A DNA stretch of 64,000 bases from JAKIWV01 sp963773945 (GCA_963773945.1 CAVZDD010000005.1:372001-436000); one strand, 5' to 3'. Positions 1 through 9,177 are shown, numbered from the stretch's first letter. Numbers and translations: made by a program. The notes: generated by a model from the letters alone, not told the origin.

Positions 1-320
1 CGGACCATTTGCTCGAGGGCGGTGCGCATCGCCCGTTCCTTGTCCTCGGGCGAGAGCGAGGCGAGGAGCCGGAACTTGAGCCCGCGCGGTCCGACGATCT
101 CCCCGACGGGTGCGAGGGGGGGTTCCCGGGCGGCACCGGCGTCGCCCAAGTGTGTATGGGAATTGACGGGTCGGGGCGTTACGATGCCCCGAATCTTTCG
201 CTCCTTTCCTCGGCGCGAATCGGAACCGGGGGTTCCGATCTCGACGACGCGGCCCTTCCGGAACCGGACGTAGGCCGGTCGGGCGCCGTCGACGTCCACG
301 ATGGCTCCCTCGACGATCAC
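1..320 (-). CDS. Amidohydrolase-family metal-dependent hydrolase, N-terminal part (cut by window edge)
   Basis: Translating the minus strand gives a protein that begins near VIVEGAIVDVDG, a typical amidohydrolase start with a small beta domain. It then reads PRPVNSHTHLGDA, where HTH matches the N-terminal metal-binding HxH of the family. About 106 residues are visible before the left edge. The start is taken as GTG at 320; an upstream in-frame GTG also exists. It is divergent from the PfkB kinase, and the roughly 70 bp between the two starts must hold both promoters. The substrate cannot be told; cytosine-deaminase-like or dihydroorotase-like members are equally possible. Confidence 0.7.
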   Translation of the reverse strand, partial: MIVEGAIVDVDGARPAYVRFRKGRVVEIGTPGSDSRRGKERKIRGIVTPRPVNSHTHLGDAGAAREPPLAPVGEIVGPRGLKFRLLASLSPEDKERAMRTALEQMV

Positions 321-390
321 CGGCGATTCCCTTCCGCCCCTACCACCCACAGTACCTAAAAGTCCCCGCGGGTGGTCGAGTCAGAGACCC

Positions 391-1359
391 ATGGCAGGCC
401 GTCGTCGTCGGAGGAGCGTATCGGCCGTGTCCCGTCCCGCGACTCCCGACCTCGACCTGGTCGTCGTGGGGCACACCAACCTCGACCATTTCTTTCATGT
501 CGACCGCCTACCCGCCGCCGACCGAACGGTCCCCTTGAGGGATCGCGAAGTCCGGTTGGGTGGCACCGCCGCCAACATCGCTCGGGTGGCGGCGAAGCTC
601 GGCGTCCGAACCTCGCTCGTATCCCAGGTGGGGCCCGATTTTCCGAGTCGGTTCCACCATCTCCTGGTGAACGATGGCGTCGACCTCACGGGGTTCGAGA
701 CGGTGGAAGGCGCCCGGTCGCCCGCCTGCTTCATCGTGGAGTCCGCAGAAGGCGAACAGGTCACTTTGATCGACCAGGGCCCTATGGAGGCCGACCGCGG
801 GGCGCCGGTCCCGAAGCAACTGCTCTCCCGCGCGGGCTGGGTGCATCTCGCCACGGGGAACCCCCACTACCAGCTCCGCGTGCTCGACGAGGCCCGTCGA
901 CTGGGGTTACGAGTGGTCGCCGACCCGGCCCAAGAGATCTACTACCGATGGGAACCGGTGGCGCTCCGCCGTCTCCTCGCCGGGTCGGAGATCTTCTTCG
1001 CGAACCGACACGAGCTTGCGCGGGCCCTCGAGCTGCTGCGCCTCAAGCGCGTGAACCGGTTGTTGGAGATCGTCCCCATAGTGGTCGAGACTCAAGGCGC
1101 GAAGGGTGCGGTGGCGTGGACCCGGACCGGCCCCGTTCGGGTTCCCGCCCTGCGACCAAAGAAAATCCGGCAAGTGACCGGCGCCGGCGACGGATTCCGG
1201 GGAGGCTTCTATGCCGGGTGGTTCCGAGGCGACCCTCTGCGGGAGTGTCTTCGATACGGCACATGGGCCGCGGCCCGCTGGCTCGAGACCGGCGACCCCT
1301 CCGCGCTCCGTCGACGAGGTCCCCGGGCTCCTCCGGCTCCTAATCTATCGCACGCGTAA
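391..1359 (+). CDS. PfkB-family carbohydrate/nucleoside kinase
   Basis: This is a 322-residue sugar or nucleoside kinase of the ribokinase (PfkB) fold, which transfers the ATP gamma-phosphate to a hydroxyl. The N-terminus has the family pattern GHTNLDHFFHVDRLP followed by GGTAANIARVAAKLG. The C-terminal signature TGAGDGFRGGF holds the catalytic base Asp (about residue 267) and the anion hole. ATG at 391 is chosen over a longer reading from 301, because residues before 391 are low-complexity and overlap the divergent gene. A TATA-like CCTAAAAGT lies about 33 bp upstream. The substrate is unknown. moeA follows after a 20-bp gap. Confidence 0.85.
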   Translation: MAGRRRRRSVSAVSRPATPDLDLVVVGHTNLDHFFHVDRLPAADRTVPLRDREVRLGGTAANIARVAAKLGVRTSLVSQVGPDFPSRFHHLLVNDGVDLTGFETVEGARSPACFIVESAEGEQVTLIDQGPMEADRGAPVPKQLLSRAGWVHLATGNPHYQLRVLDEARRLGLRVVADPAQEIYYRWEPVALRRLLAGSEIFFANRHELARALELLRLKRVNRLLEIVPIVVETQGAKGAVAWTRTGPVRVPALRPKKIRQVTGAGDGFRGGFYAGWFRGDPLRECLRYGTWAAARWLETGDPSALRRRGPRAPPAPNLSHA

Positions 1360-1379
1360 CGTCGGGAGACGACCAAAGT

Positions 1380-2639
1380 ATGGAGATGCGACCGTTCGGT
1401 AAACTGATCCCCCTTGAGGTCGCCGTGCGTCGCGTACTCGCCGCGGCCCGGCCGATCCCGCGACACGAGTCGGTCCCCCTCGAGGAATCTCTCGGCCGGG
1501 TGAGCGCGGAAGCCTATCGAGCGCCGTTCCCGGTTCCGAGATTCGCCCGGGCGACTTGGGATGGGTACGCCTTCCGGTCGGAATCGAGTCGAGGTGCCAC
1601 GGCGCGACATCCGGTACGGTTTCGCATCGTCGGCGAGGTGTTTGCCGATCGCGGGTACGCCCAAAAGCTCCGCGTTGGAGAATCCGTGGCCATCGCCGCG
1701 GGGGGCCGGTTACCCCCGGGCGCGGACACGATGGCGATTTTCGAGGAGTTGGGGCGTGCCGGAACGGAGGTTTCGGTACCCCGCTTCGTTCGGGTGGGCG
1801 AACGGATCGCCGCCCGGGGGGCCGATTTCCATCGCGGGCAGGTCCTCGTGCAGCGCGGGGACATCCTCGATCCCGCGACGGTGGGCTCACTCGGGGCCGC
1901 TGGCCGAACGAGCGTCAGGGTGTTCGCCCGGCCGCGGGTTTCGATCCTCCCGAACGGCAACGAGCTGGTCGTCCCCGGGCACCCGATCCGCGGCGACCAA
2001 ATCTATGAGACGAACAATCTCACGCTCGGTGCGATCATCCGCGCGAACGGGGGAATCTCGATTCCCCATGTCCCGTTGCACGACAAACCGAGGCAAATCG
2101 AGGCCGCCGTTCGGAAGGCCCTGGCGCGGAGCGATCTCGTCCTCCTGACCGGCGGTAGTTCGGTGGGGGAACACGACTACGCCCCCGAAGTCCTCCCGCG
2201 GGTCGGCCGGGTGCTCTTCCACGGGATCGCTGTACGGCCGGGCAAGCCCACGATTGTGGCGGTTAGTCAGGGTCGGCTCGTGATCGGGATGCCCGGTCAC
2301 CCGACGTCGTCGCTATCCAACAGCTTCTGGCTCCTCTCCCCGCTCCTGCGTCGCCTCGGACATCTTCCCGGCCCCGGGTGGGCCGAGGGCACCTGCCGTC
2401 TCGCGCGCGCGGGCGACCATCCGTCCCCGGACCTCGCCTCGGTGCTCCCGCTTCGGGTGGTCGACGGCTGGGGATACCCGACCTACCACGGTTCGCACGC
2501 CGTGACCGGCCTCCGGCGCGTGAACGCCTTCGCCGTGCTCCCACCGGGTTCGCGTCGGCTGCGACGAGGGCAGCGTCTGGCGGTGCACCTGCTCCCCGAA
2601 CCCATCGCCGCACCGGCAACGCCAGTCGAGCCCGACTGA
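1380..2639 (+). CDS. moeA: Molybdopterin molybdenumtransferase MoeA
   Basis: This 419-residue protein inserts molybdate or tungstate into adenylated molybdopterin in the last step of cofactor synthesis. Visible MoeA hallmarks are the N-terminal domain with RATWDGYAFRS, the GGRLPPGADTMAIFEE segment, the central MoCF_biosynth domain with LTGGSSVGEHDYAPEVL, and VRPGKPTIVAVSQGRLVIGMPGHPTSS. The C-terminal barrel (MoeA domain IV) is present, so the length is normal. The start could be ATG 1380 or ATG 1386. It is colinear with the PfkB kinase upstream and purQ downstream. No other molybdopterin genes are in the window. Confidence 0.93.
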   Translation: MEMRPFGKLIPLEVAVRRVLAAARPIPRHESVPLEESLGRVSAEAYRAPFPVPRFARATWDGYAFRSESSRGATARHPVRFRIVGEVFADRGYAQKLRVGESVAIAAGGRLPPGADTMAIFEELGRAGTEVSVPRFVRVGERIAARGADFHRGQVLVQRGDILDPATVGSLGAAGRTSVRVFARPRVSILPNGNELVVPGHPIRGDQIYETNNLTLGAIIRANGGISIPHVPLHDKPRQIEAAVRKALARSDLVLLTGGSSVGEHDYAPEVLPRVGRVLFHGIAVRPGKPTIVAVSQGRLVIGMPGHPTSSLSNSFWLLSPLLRRLGHLPGPGWAEGTCRLARAGDHPSPDLASVLPLRVVDGWGYPTYHGSHAVTGLRRVNAFAVLPPGSRRLRRGQRLAVHLLPEPIAAPATPVEPD

Positions 2640-2651
2640 GTCGGCTCAACG

Positions 2652-2658
2652 CTTTACG
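2652..2658 (+). promoter_or_regulatory. TATA-like box of purQ
   Basis: CTTTACG is centred about 25 bp before the GTG start at 2680. That spacing implies transcription begins at or next to the start codon (a leaderless mRNA). Inferred from spacing and base composition only. Confidence 0.4.
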
Positions 2659-2679
2659 CTTCGTTCGATAACCGGAACC

Positions 2680-3510
2680 GTGCGCCGAGACCAGCTTCGG
2701 ATCGCTCTCCTGTCGATCGAGGGGACGAACAACGACGAAGAGCTGTTGGCGGCTCTCCGCGCTCTCGGGGTACCCGCGGAGGTCGTCCAGCTCAAGCAAT
2801 TGGAAGGGCGGGACGTCGAGCGTTCGCAGCGGCGCGACCTCTTCGACTTTCGGGCGCTTTTCTTCCCGGGCGGTTTCTCCGCCGGAGACTACGTTCGGGC
2901 CGGCGCGATCTTTGCCGCACGGGTCCGGGCGGCGGTCGGGCCGTCCCTCGAGGAGTTCGTACGCGCCGGTCATATGGTCGGGGGGATTTGCAACGGTTTC
3001 CAGGTCCTGACAGAGCTCGGGCTGCTCCCCGGTCGGCCCGACGGCAGTTTGGGAAAGCCGCAGGCCGCGTTGATGGCCAACGATTCGGGGCATCACGAGT
3101 GCCGACCGACGTTCCTGCGGTGGGAAGGGGGACGCTTCGCCCCCTTGCAATCGCTCCCCCCCGGGGAGCGGTATCTGATTCCCTCCTCGCACGGGGAAGG
3201 GAAGTTCGTGTTGTCGGGCGAGCCCGGAGCCCGACTGGAGGACCTCCAGCGAAACGGCCAGATCCTGTTCCGTTACGTACGCCCCGACGGCGGAGCGGCC
3301 GAGTATCCCTGGAATCCCAACGGCTCCGTCGGGGACATCGCCGCGGTGACGAACCCGATGGGCAACGTCTTTGGCATCATGCCGCACCCCGAACGGTCGT
3401 TCTACCAGATCCAGCACCCCGACTGGACCCGGAGCGGACGCGCGGAGGGTCCCGGCGACGGCCATCTGTTCCTCGAATCAATCGTCCGCTACGCCGAGAC
3501 GCACGACTGA
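2680..3510 (+). CDS. purQ: Phosphoribosylformylglycinamidine synthase, glutaminase subunit PurQ
   Basis: This is the class I glutamine amidotransferase subunit of FGAM synthase, which supplies ammonia to PurL for purine synthesis. In 276 residues it shows the FFPGGFSAGDY motif, the nucleophile Cys104 in GGICNGFQ, and the catalytic His236/Glu238 in MPHPERSF. The length fits the archaeal stand-alone PurQ. The GTG start at 2680 sits 25 bp from a TATA-like box. PurL and PurS are not adjacent. The last ~134 bp overlap the antisense reading of the converging HemK-like gene. Confidence 0.93.
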   Translation: MRRDQLRIALLSIEGTNNDEELLAALRALGVPAEVVQLKQLEGRDVERSQRRDLFDFRALFFPGGFSAGDYVRAGAIFAARVRAAVGPSLEEFVRAGHMVGGICNGFQVLTELGLLPGRPDGSLGKPQAALMANDSGHHECRPTFLRWEGGRFAPLQSLPPGERYLIPSSHGEGKFVLSGEPGARLEDLQRNGQILFRYVRPDGGAAEYPWNPNGSVGDIAAVTNPMGNVFGIMPHPERSFYQIQHPDWTRSGRAEGPGDGHLFLESIVRYAETHD

Positions 3511-4105
3511 GCCGCCAGATTCCCAGCGTCTCGTCCCCCCACCGTTCCGTCGCCACGGTGCGACACGTCCCGCCCCCGCGGCGCCACGCTCGCAGGAGGG
3601 CCCGCAAGCGCGGGGGCGATTGAAGAGACGAAACCAGCACGTACGCTCGACCTCCCGAAGATAGGTGGTCCGGAAGAGTGGCGAGAAGCCGTCCGGTCAC
3701 CCGACATCCGTCCGGACCACCGTCGAGGGCGAGATTCTCCCACGGGTCCCGATCCCGGTCCGGGGGACTGGTCGGAAGGTAGGGGGGATTCGACAGGATC
3801 AGGTCGAACCGTCGCAACCCGGTCGCGAGGTCGGTGCGGACGGGCTCCACCGGGAGGTTCTCGTTTCGGGCCCGTTCGTACACTGTTCGGAGCGCGTGGG
3901 GGTTTAGGTCGGTCGCGAGGACGCGCCCAGCCCCGTGGCGTGCCGCGACGAGGGCCGCGAGACCCCGGCCACAACCCACCTCGAGAACGAGGTCGCCGGG
4001 ATGCGGCCGGGCGAAGCGAGCCAGGAGCCGGGAATCCTCCCGGACAGGGTAGACTATGGCGACGGCATTCTCACGGCTTCGCGGCACGAGTGTCGCTCCG
4101 GTCAC
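3377..4105 (-). CDS. HemK/PrmC-like class I SAM methyltransferase
   Basis: The SAM-binding motif LEVGCGRGLAAL is followed by ATDLNPHALRTV and the substrate-binding motif LILSNPPYLPTS. NPPY is typical of methyltransferases acting on glutamine or planar nitrogens, such as archaeal HemK2/Mtq2, which methylates release factor aRF1. The recognisable domain covers about 195 residues and ends near IWRLSRASRR. The reading frame then continues about 45 residues with low complexity, antisense to the 3' end of purQ, before the first stop. That tail may be real or may reflect a lost stop. The exact substrate is inferred, not shown. Confidence 0.8.
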   Translation of the reverse strand: MTGATLVPRSRENAVAIVYPVREDSRLLARFARPHPGDLVLEVGCGRGLAALVAARHGAGRVLATDLNPHALRTVYERARNENLPVEPVRTDLATGLRRFDLILSNPPYLPTSPPDRDRDPWENLALDGGPDGCRVTGRLLATLPDHLSSGGRAYVLVSSLQSPPRLRALLRAWRRGGGTCRTVATERWGDETLGIWRLSRASRRSGRLIRGTDGRRRDPPRVRSGSSRGAGSGRTTVRGAA

Positions 4106-4174
4106 CGTCGCGCCCCGAAGCGCCTATAGCGTTGGCTGGCCTGTCGTGGACGTGAAAGTAGGAGTGTACGGATT

Positions 4175-4729
4175 GTGCCATCGCATCTCGCTTCGGTAAA
4201 GATCGGAATTACGGGACTCCCCGGTTCCGGGAAGACCGAGACGCTCCTACGGATCATCGACCTCCTCGAAGACGAGGGGATCAAGGTCGGTGGGATGATC
4301 ACCGAACCGATCGTGGAGAAGCAGCGCCGCAGCGGTTTCCAGATCGTCGACTGGGCCACGAAGGAGAGCATGGTCTTCGCCCATGAGGGCATGAAGTCCC
4401 GGGTCCGCTCGGGGAAGTACGGGGTGAATCTCGCCGCGCTCGAGGACCTCGGGATCCGCGCGCTGGTCGAAGCCCGGGCGAGTGCCGATGTCGTCGTGAT
4501 CGACGAAGTGGGCAAGATGGAGGTCGAGAGCGAGGCGTTCACTAAGGCCGTAGTCGATACGCTCGACCAGGACAAATCGATCATCATGACGCTCCACAAG
4601 AAGTCGCGGAACCCGCTCCTGCAGGACATCCGCCGGAGGGACGAGCTACGGCTCCTCGAGGTCACGCCGGTCAACAAGAACCTCCTGGCGTTCAAGATCG
4701 TGAAGCTCCTGACGGAGCGCACGCACTGA
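4175..4729 (+). CDS. THEP1-type nucleoside-triphosphatase
   Basis: This is a 184-residue P-loop NTPase of the archaeal THEP1 family (COG1618), which hydrolyses NTPs in vitro and has no settled cellular role. Walker A GLPGSGKT is at residues 14-21; Walker B is VVVIDEVGKME near residues 107-116. It also has the family-typical segment GMITEPIVEKQRRSGFQIVDWATKE. GTG at 4175 is chosen because AGGAG lies 10 bp upstream. The end abuts trm1, so the two are probably cotranscribed. Confidence 0.88.
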   Translation: MPSHLASVKIGITGLPGSGKTETLLRIIDLLEDEGIKVGGMITEPIVEKQRRSGFQIVDWATKESMVFAHEGMKSRVRSGKYGVNLAALEDLGIRALVEARASADVVVIDEVGKMEVESEAFTKAVVDTLDQDKSIIMTLHKKSRNPLLQDIRRRDELRLLEVTPVNKNLLAFKIVKLLTERTH

Positions 4730-4773
4730 CCGAGCCGCTCGCCCTCAGCCGAGAGGGCGGCACGCGGCTCTGG

Positions 4774-5835
4774 TTGCCCCCCTCGCCCACCGCCCGCGGA
4801 CCCGCTCGCCGCCGGCCGGTGTTCTACAACGCGGCGATGCAACTGGACCGGGACCTGAACGTGGCGGTCCTGCGCGCCCTGTTTCCCCCCGGTCCGGCGA
4901 CGCGCCGCGGCTGGGAGATGCTCGCCGCCACCGGCGTCCGGGGCCTGCGGCTGGTGGAAGAGACCGATGCCTTCGGGGGGTACGACTTCACCGAGGCGAA
5001 TCCCGCTGCGTTCGAGGTGCTGGAACGAAACGTCCACGAGTCCGGTCACGCGGGACTTCAGACGCACCTCGCCGATGCCACCCGGCCCATCGAGCAGGGG
5101 ACCTTCGACTACGTCGACCTCGACCCATTCGGCACCCCCGCGCCGTTCGCCGATTCGGCGTTACGCGCCCTCGCCCCCTCCGGAGTGATTGCCGTCACGG
5201 CCACGGACCTGCCCGTACTGACGGGCGTCGCCCGGGGAGTGTGCGAGCGACGGTACGGCGCGCGGCCGGTCCGCGGGTCCCAGGGACCGGAGGGTGGGCT
5301 CCGGATCTTGATCGCCTATATGATTCGGGAGGCGTCGCGGCGATCCCACGACCTCCGGCCGGTCCTGAGCTACGTTCACGACCATTACGTCCGTGTCTTC
5401 CTCGCCTCCCACGCACTCACGTCCCAGTCGGTCGGGAATCTCCGATTGGGAGATCCGGGTCAGATGGGCGACGCGGGCCCCCCGATCGCCGGTACGGGGC
5501 CCTTCGGGCCGATGTGGCTCGGACCACTATTCGATCCCGCCTTGGTGGTCCGCTTGCAGGTTCCCCCCACGGCGCAGCGTCCGGAAGAGCTCCGTAAATT
5601 CCTCGACCGACTTAAGGAAGAGTCGACGGCCGACCAGCCGTTCTACTACGAACCGAACGCGCTTGCCGCGGAACTGCATCTGAGAGAACCCCCGCCGTTG
5701 GCCGCCCTGCTCGCGGCCCTTCGCGCCCGAGGATTTGCCGCCGCCCGAAGCCACGTACGCGCGAGTGCGTTCCGCACCACGGCGCCCCGGTCTATCGTCG
5801 AGCAAGTGGCACGCGAGGCCCGGCCGGTCCCCTAA
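4774..5835 (+). CDS. trm1: tRNA (guanine26-N2)-dimethyltransferase Trm1
   Basis: This enzyme makes m2,2G26 in tRNA using SAM. Its hallmarks are RRPVFYNAAMQLDRDLNVAVL near the start, DLDPFGTPAPFADSALRAL, and the ATDLPVLTG and C-terminal FYYEPNALAAELHL segments. TTG 4774 is the first standard start. However, the frame is open upstream to the THEP1 stop, and its residues EGGTRLW resemble the usual Trm1 N-terminus. A CTG at 4726 that overlaps the THEP1 TGA could therefore be the true start. It converges on the Lhr-like gene with stop codons overlapping by 4 bp. Confidence 0.92.
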   Translation: MPPSPTARGPARRRPVFYNAAMQLDRDLNVAVLRALFPPGPATRRGWEMLAATGVRGLRLVEETDAFGGYDFTEANPAAFEVLERNVHESGHAGLQTHLADATRPIEQGTFDYVDLDPFGTPAPFADSALRALAPSGVIAVTATDLPVLTGVARGVCERRYGARPVRGSQGPEGGLRILIAYMIREASRRSHDLRPVLSYVHDHYVRVFLASHALTSQSVGNLRLGDPGQMGDAGPPIAGTGPFGPMWLGPLFDPALVVRLQVPPTAQRPEELRKFLDRLKEESTADQPFYYEPNALAAELHLREPPPLAALLAALRARGFAAARSHVRASAFRTTAPRSIVEQVAREARPVP

Positions 5836-8657
5836 TCCCAGAACGCTCGCGTGCGAGCGTAGCTTCGTTCTGCTCGAAGGATCTCGGCGAGGAGAGCGTC
5901 TTCGTCCCGATAGTGGCGAGCCAGCAGTCGGCGGGCGGTATCGGGCCCGATCCCCCGTGCCGCCAGCGCGAGGAGTGCCCGTTCGCCGTAGGTGGCGAGG
6001 AGCTCCGCGGACGTGTAGGCCGCGCGCAGGCGAGCCGTGAGACCCGCCGACGGCCCCTTCTTCTTGGAGGTGCCCTTTCGCTTCTCCCGGGCATACTTCG
6101 AGATCGCGGCGATCTCCTCGGTCCGGCGCGGCGACAGCACGGCGGAGAGGGTGCCGTGGCAGAGCCGGCAGCTCCGCGAGCCATCGGTGGCCGACCGAGC
6201 CGGCGTCGTCGTCCGAGTGAATCCGCACCGCAGACACACGAGGGTCAACTCTTCGCCCTGGAGTCGGTCGCGGATCGCCTTGAGGAGGGTGGGAGGGGGA
6301 ATATCGGGCAGGAACTGCCATTTGAGGGTCTCGAGAATCCGGTCGCTCCACCGGTCCGCGGGCGCGGTAACGACCTCGAGACTTTGGTCCCGGATGCGGC
6401 TCAGGACCTCTCGCGCGTGGACGAGGTCGTGGCGGTCGTGGAGGGTCTTCTCGAGCGCCTCATCGCCCAGCGGACTTGTACGGGACTGTTCCATTAGAGA
6501 GTCGACAATCCGGAGGTCCCGTGCATCGGCCGACGCCGGCAACACTCCGAGCTTTCGCGCCACGGTGATGAAGACCCAACGGTACTCCAGGCTCGACGGA
6601 ACGAGGCGGTCGAGCAGCGTTTCGAGGTGGTCCGGCGGGATCGACAGTCCCTGACGAAGCGCGTCCGCGTCCAGGGCCATCGGGAGTCCCAGCACGAACC
6701 AGGTGGGTTCGACATCCAGCACCTCCACGCGGGCGCCCAGCCGCGCGGCGAGCAACCCGGACATCACCAGACTCAGCGTCGTGTTCGTTCGGCTGCCGAA
6801 GCAGGCGCTGACGGTGACGAGGCGTCCATGGGTCTGCAGCACGACCTTGCGGTCCGTCGCGATGTGGGCCGCCGTCGCACCGGCGTGCAGCCGCTCTTCC
6901 AGCCGGGTCCGGGCTTCCAGCGAGAGGGGGTAGCCGACGTAACTTCCCTCCCGGCGGAGTCGGCCCACCTCCTGGGCCGCCTCGAAGGGGACCGGAAGCT
7001 CCTCCCCCACCCATCGGGGCTCCTGGCCGAACTCCGCCGCCGCTTCGACGAGGATCTCCCCATCCCGGAACTCAACGACCCGCCAGGGGGTGCCGTGCAG
7101 GAGGAACACGAGATCGGGTTGCCCGATGACCTGGGTCATCACAAAGCGTTCATCGAGGGTGCCGATGATGCGGCGGGTGCCGATGTCCCGAAGCCGGTAC
7201 GTCCGCTCTTCGGGGATCAGCGAGAGGGTGGAGTAGAACCGGTCGAGCGTTCCTCGCCCCGACCGGAGCCGGCCCTCGGCGAGTCGTACGAGTCCCAGAC
7301 TCTCGAGGTAGTTCGCGAGGTCCCGCCAATCCCCGTCCGAGAGGTCGTGAAGCGCGGCGGCGTGACGCAGCCGGTGCGCGATCTCCTTCGGGTCGACCGT
7401 TCCCTCCGCCCGCAGCGAGCCGAGGATCTGCTGCGAAGCGGCGAGGCGGTTCCGAGTCCGCCAGGTCGTCGGTTCGACCTCCCCCGAAAGCGCCCGACGA
7501 GCGAGGACCGCGGCCTCTTCGAGGTCCTCGTCGTCCCGGGCGACGACAATCCCCTTCGACGTGCGGTCGAGCCGGTGACCGGCCCGTCCCACCCGTTGCA
7601 GGAGGCGGGTCGCTTGGCGCGGTGAGCCAAACTGCAGGACGAGGTCCACCGCCCCCACGTCGATACCGAGCTCGAGCGAGGAGGTCGCAATCAGCGCCCG
7701 CAGCTTGCCGGCCCGGAAATCGCGCTCGGCTTCTTCTCGGACTTCGCGCGAGAGGGAACCGTGATGGACCGCGAGCGGAAGGTCGGGCGCGAGTCGATGC
7801 AGTCGGGCCGCGAGGCCCTCGGCGGTGGGCCGGGTGTTGACGAAGACAAGCGTGGTGTGATGGGCGCGGACGGCCCGCTCGACCTCGCGCAGCGCCGCCA
7901 GGTAGTGCGAATCCACGCGCATCTCGGCTTCGAGCTTGGCGTCTCCTCGTTCGGGCGGCGCCACCGGCCATCGGACCTCGATCTGGAGGTCCCGGGGCTC
8001 CTTCGCGATCCGGGTCTCGACCCGACGGGGCTTCGGGGACAGGAATCGGGCGACCTCCTCCGGGTTGCCGACGGTCGCGGAAAGTCCAATCCGGCGCACG
8101 GGTCGGCCGACGAATGAGTCGAGCCGCTCAAGGGTGACGGCGAGCTGCGCGCCCCGGTCTGAGGGGAACAGTTCGTGGACTTCATCGACGATTACGGCGG
8201 TGAGGCCCCGGAGGCCCTCCCGGAGGCGCTTGCCGACGAGCAGTAACTGCAACGTCTCGGGCGTGGTGATCAGGAGGTCCCGCGGGTGCCCGGATTGACG
8301 GAGCCGCTCGTTCGCGGGCGTGTCCCCGTGGCGGACTCCGGCCGTGAGTCCCGCCGCTTCGACCAGGGAGATCAGTCGCTGTTCGAGGTCCCGGTTCAAT
8401 GCCCGCAGGGGGGTGATGTAGAGCAGGGCGGTGGGCGGCGAGAGTTTACGAAGCCGACGCGAGAGCAGCGGGAGAAGTGCCGCTTCGGTTTTCCCGGTGC
8501 CGGTCGGAGCGACCAGCAGCGCGTCGTGGTCGGTCTCGAGGAGCAGGTCGAGCGAAAGTCGCTGGATCTCCGTCGGGGTGCGGATTTCTCGCCTTTCAAG
8601 CCAAGTCTGGAGGCGGGGCTCGAGCGCAGTGAACGGAGCGTCGACGGAGTCGGGCAT
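5832..8657 (-). CDS. Lhr-like superfamily 2 ATP-dependent helicase
   Basis: This 941-residue DEAD/DEAH helicase is of the Lhr class, implicated in archaeal DNA repair. Walker A APTGTGKTE is at 50-58, DEVH motif II at 158-161, motif III as LSATVGNP, and motif VI region QRVGRAGHRLDRTSKG. After the two RecA domains come a winged-helix and Lhr core region, then a Cys4 cluster (CLRCG...CRLCHG, about residues 807-835) and a C-terminal HhH-like stretch with ARGIGPDTARRLL. The zinc cluster and HhH tail go beyond the minimal Lhr core. The ATG start at 8657 is clear. Confidence 0.88.
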   Translation of the reverse strand: MPDSVDAPFTALEPRLQTWLERREIRTPTEIQRLSLDLLLETDHDALLVAPTGTGKTEAALLPLLSRRLRKLSPPTALLYITPLRALNRDLEQRLISLVEAAGLTAGVRHGDTPANERLRQSGHPRDLLITTPETLQLLLVGKRLREGLRGLTAVIVDEVHELFPSDRGAQLAVTLERLDSFVGRPVRRIGLSATVGNPEEVARFLSPKPRRVETRIAKEPRDLQIEVRWPVAPPERGDAKLEAEMRVDSHYLAALREVERAVRAHHTTLVFVNTRPTAEGLAARLHRLAPDLPLAVHHGSLSREVREEAERDFRAGKLRALIATSSLELGIDVGAVDLVLQFGSPRQATRLLQRVGRAGHRLDRTSKGIVVARDDEDLEEAAVLARRALSGEVEPTTWRTRNRLAASQQILGSLRAEGTVDPKEIAHRLRHAAALHDLSDGDWRDLANYLESLGLVRLAEGRLRSGRGTLDRFYSTLSLIPEERTYRLRDIGTRRIIGTLDERFVMTQVIGQPDLVFLLHGTPWRVVEFRDGEILVEAAAEFGQEPRWVGEELPVPFEAAQEVGRLRREGSYVGYPLSLEARTRLEERLHAGATAAHIATDRKVVLQTHGRLVTVSACFGSRTNTTLSLVMSGLLAARLGARVEVLDVEPTWFVLGLPMALDADALRQGLSIPPDHLETLLDRLVPSSLEYRWVFITVARKLGVLPASADARDLRIVDSLMEQSRTSPLGDEALEKTLHDRHDLVHAREVLSRIRDQSLEVVTAPADRWSDRILETLKWQFLPDIPPPTLLKAIRDRLQGEELTLVCLRCGFTRTTTPARSATDGSRSCRLCHGTLSAVLSPRRTEEIAAISKYAREKRKGTSKKKGPSAGLTARLRAAYTSAELLATYGERALLALAARGIGPDTARRLLARHYRDEDALLAEILRAERSYARTRAFWD

Positions 8658-8715
8658 CGGGGTATGGCCAGCAGCAGTGACTCAGGAAAACGACTCCGTA
8701 GTCCGAGAGCCGTCT

Positions 8716-9156
8716 CTACGGGGGGGCGAGACGCGTCGGCTCCAGGTCGAGCTTTCGGAGGCCGAGGGTCTCGTCGATGGGCCGGCCGAAGACGCGTCCC
8801 GGGAACGTCTCGAGGAGGATCTCGTTCAATACCCATACCGTGCCCCGCATGAGGTGGCCACCGACCAGCTCGTGGCCGGGTGCCGCGAGTGCCGCATGAA
8901 GGTGAATCGACGGCCCATCCGCCTCCGCGATCGAACCGTGGAGGCCGACGAGCTCGTGCGGCTCCGCGAGGTCCTTCCGGACGTACTCCGAACCGTTCCA
9001 GTACCCGATCCCAACGTCCTTGAGCATCCCGATTCCGGAGACGACCGCCGCCGCCCGAATGTTGTGCTCACGCGCAATATCGCTCAAGGTGGCGAAGAGG
9101 TCCTGACCCTGTTCCAGCCGGAGCATCCATCGGTTTCCCTCGGAGACCGCTTGCAT
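8716..9156 (-). CDS. PPC/DUF296-domain protein
   Basis: This protein of about 146 residues is nearly all one PPC (plant and prokaryote conserved, DUF296) domain. The signs are FATLSDIAREHNIRAAAVVSGIGMLKD and SIHLHAALAAPGHELVGGHLMRGTVW, including the conserved HxH and GGH that form a putative metal site. In plants the domain occurs in AT-hook DNA-binding proteins; the archaeal stand-alone form is uncharacterised. ATG 9156 is preferred over ATG 9168 because a TATA-like CCTTAAGAG (9178-9186) lies 26 bp before it. It is divergent from larE. Confidence 0.82.
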   Translation of the reverse strand: MQAVSEGNRWMLRLEQGQDLFATLSDIAREHNIRAAAVVSGIGMLKDVGIGYWNGSEYVRKDLAEPHELVGLHGSIAEADGPSIHLHAALAAPGHELVGGHLMRGTVWVLNEILLETFPGRVFGRPIDETLGLRKLDLEPTRLAPP

Positions 9157-9177
9157 CGCCGGCCGCATCGGGGGCTT

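Noticed and set aside
9..359. Plus-strand ORFs at the left edge
   Set aside because: They are shadows of the minus-strand amidohydrolase, which shows the HxH metal motif.
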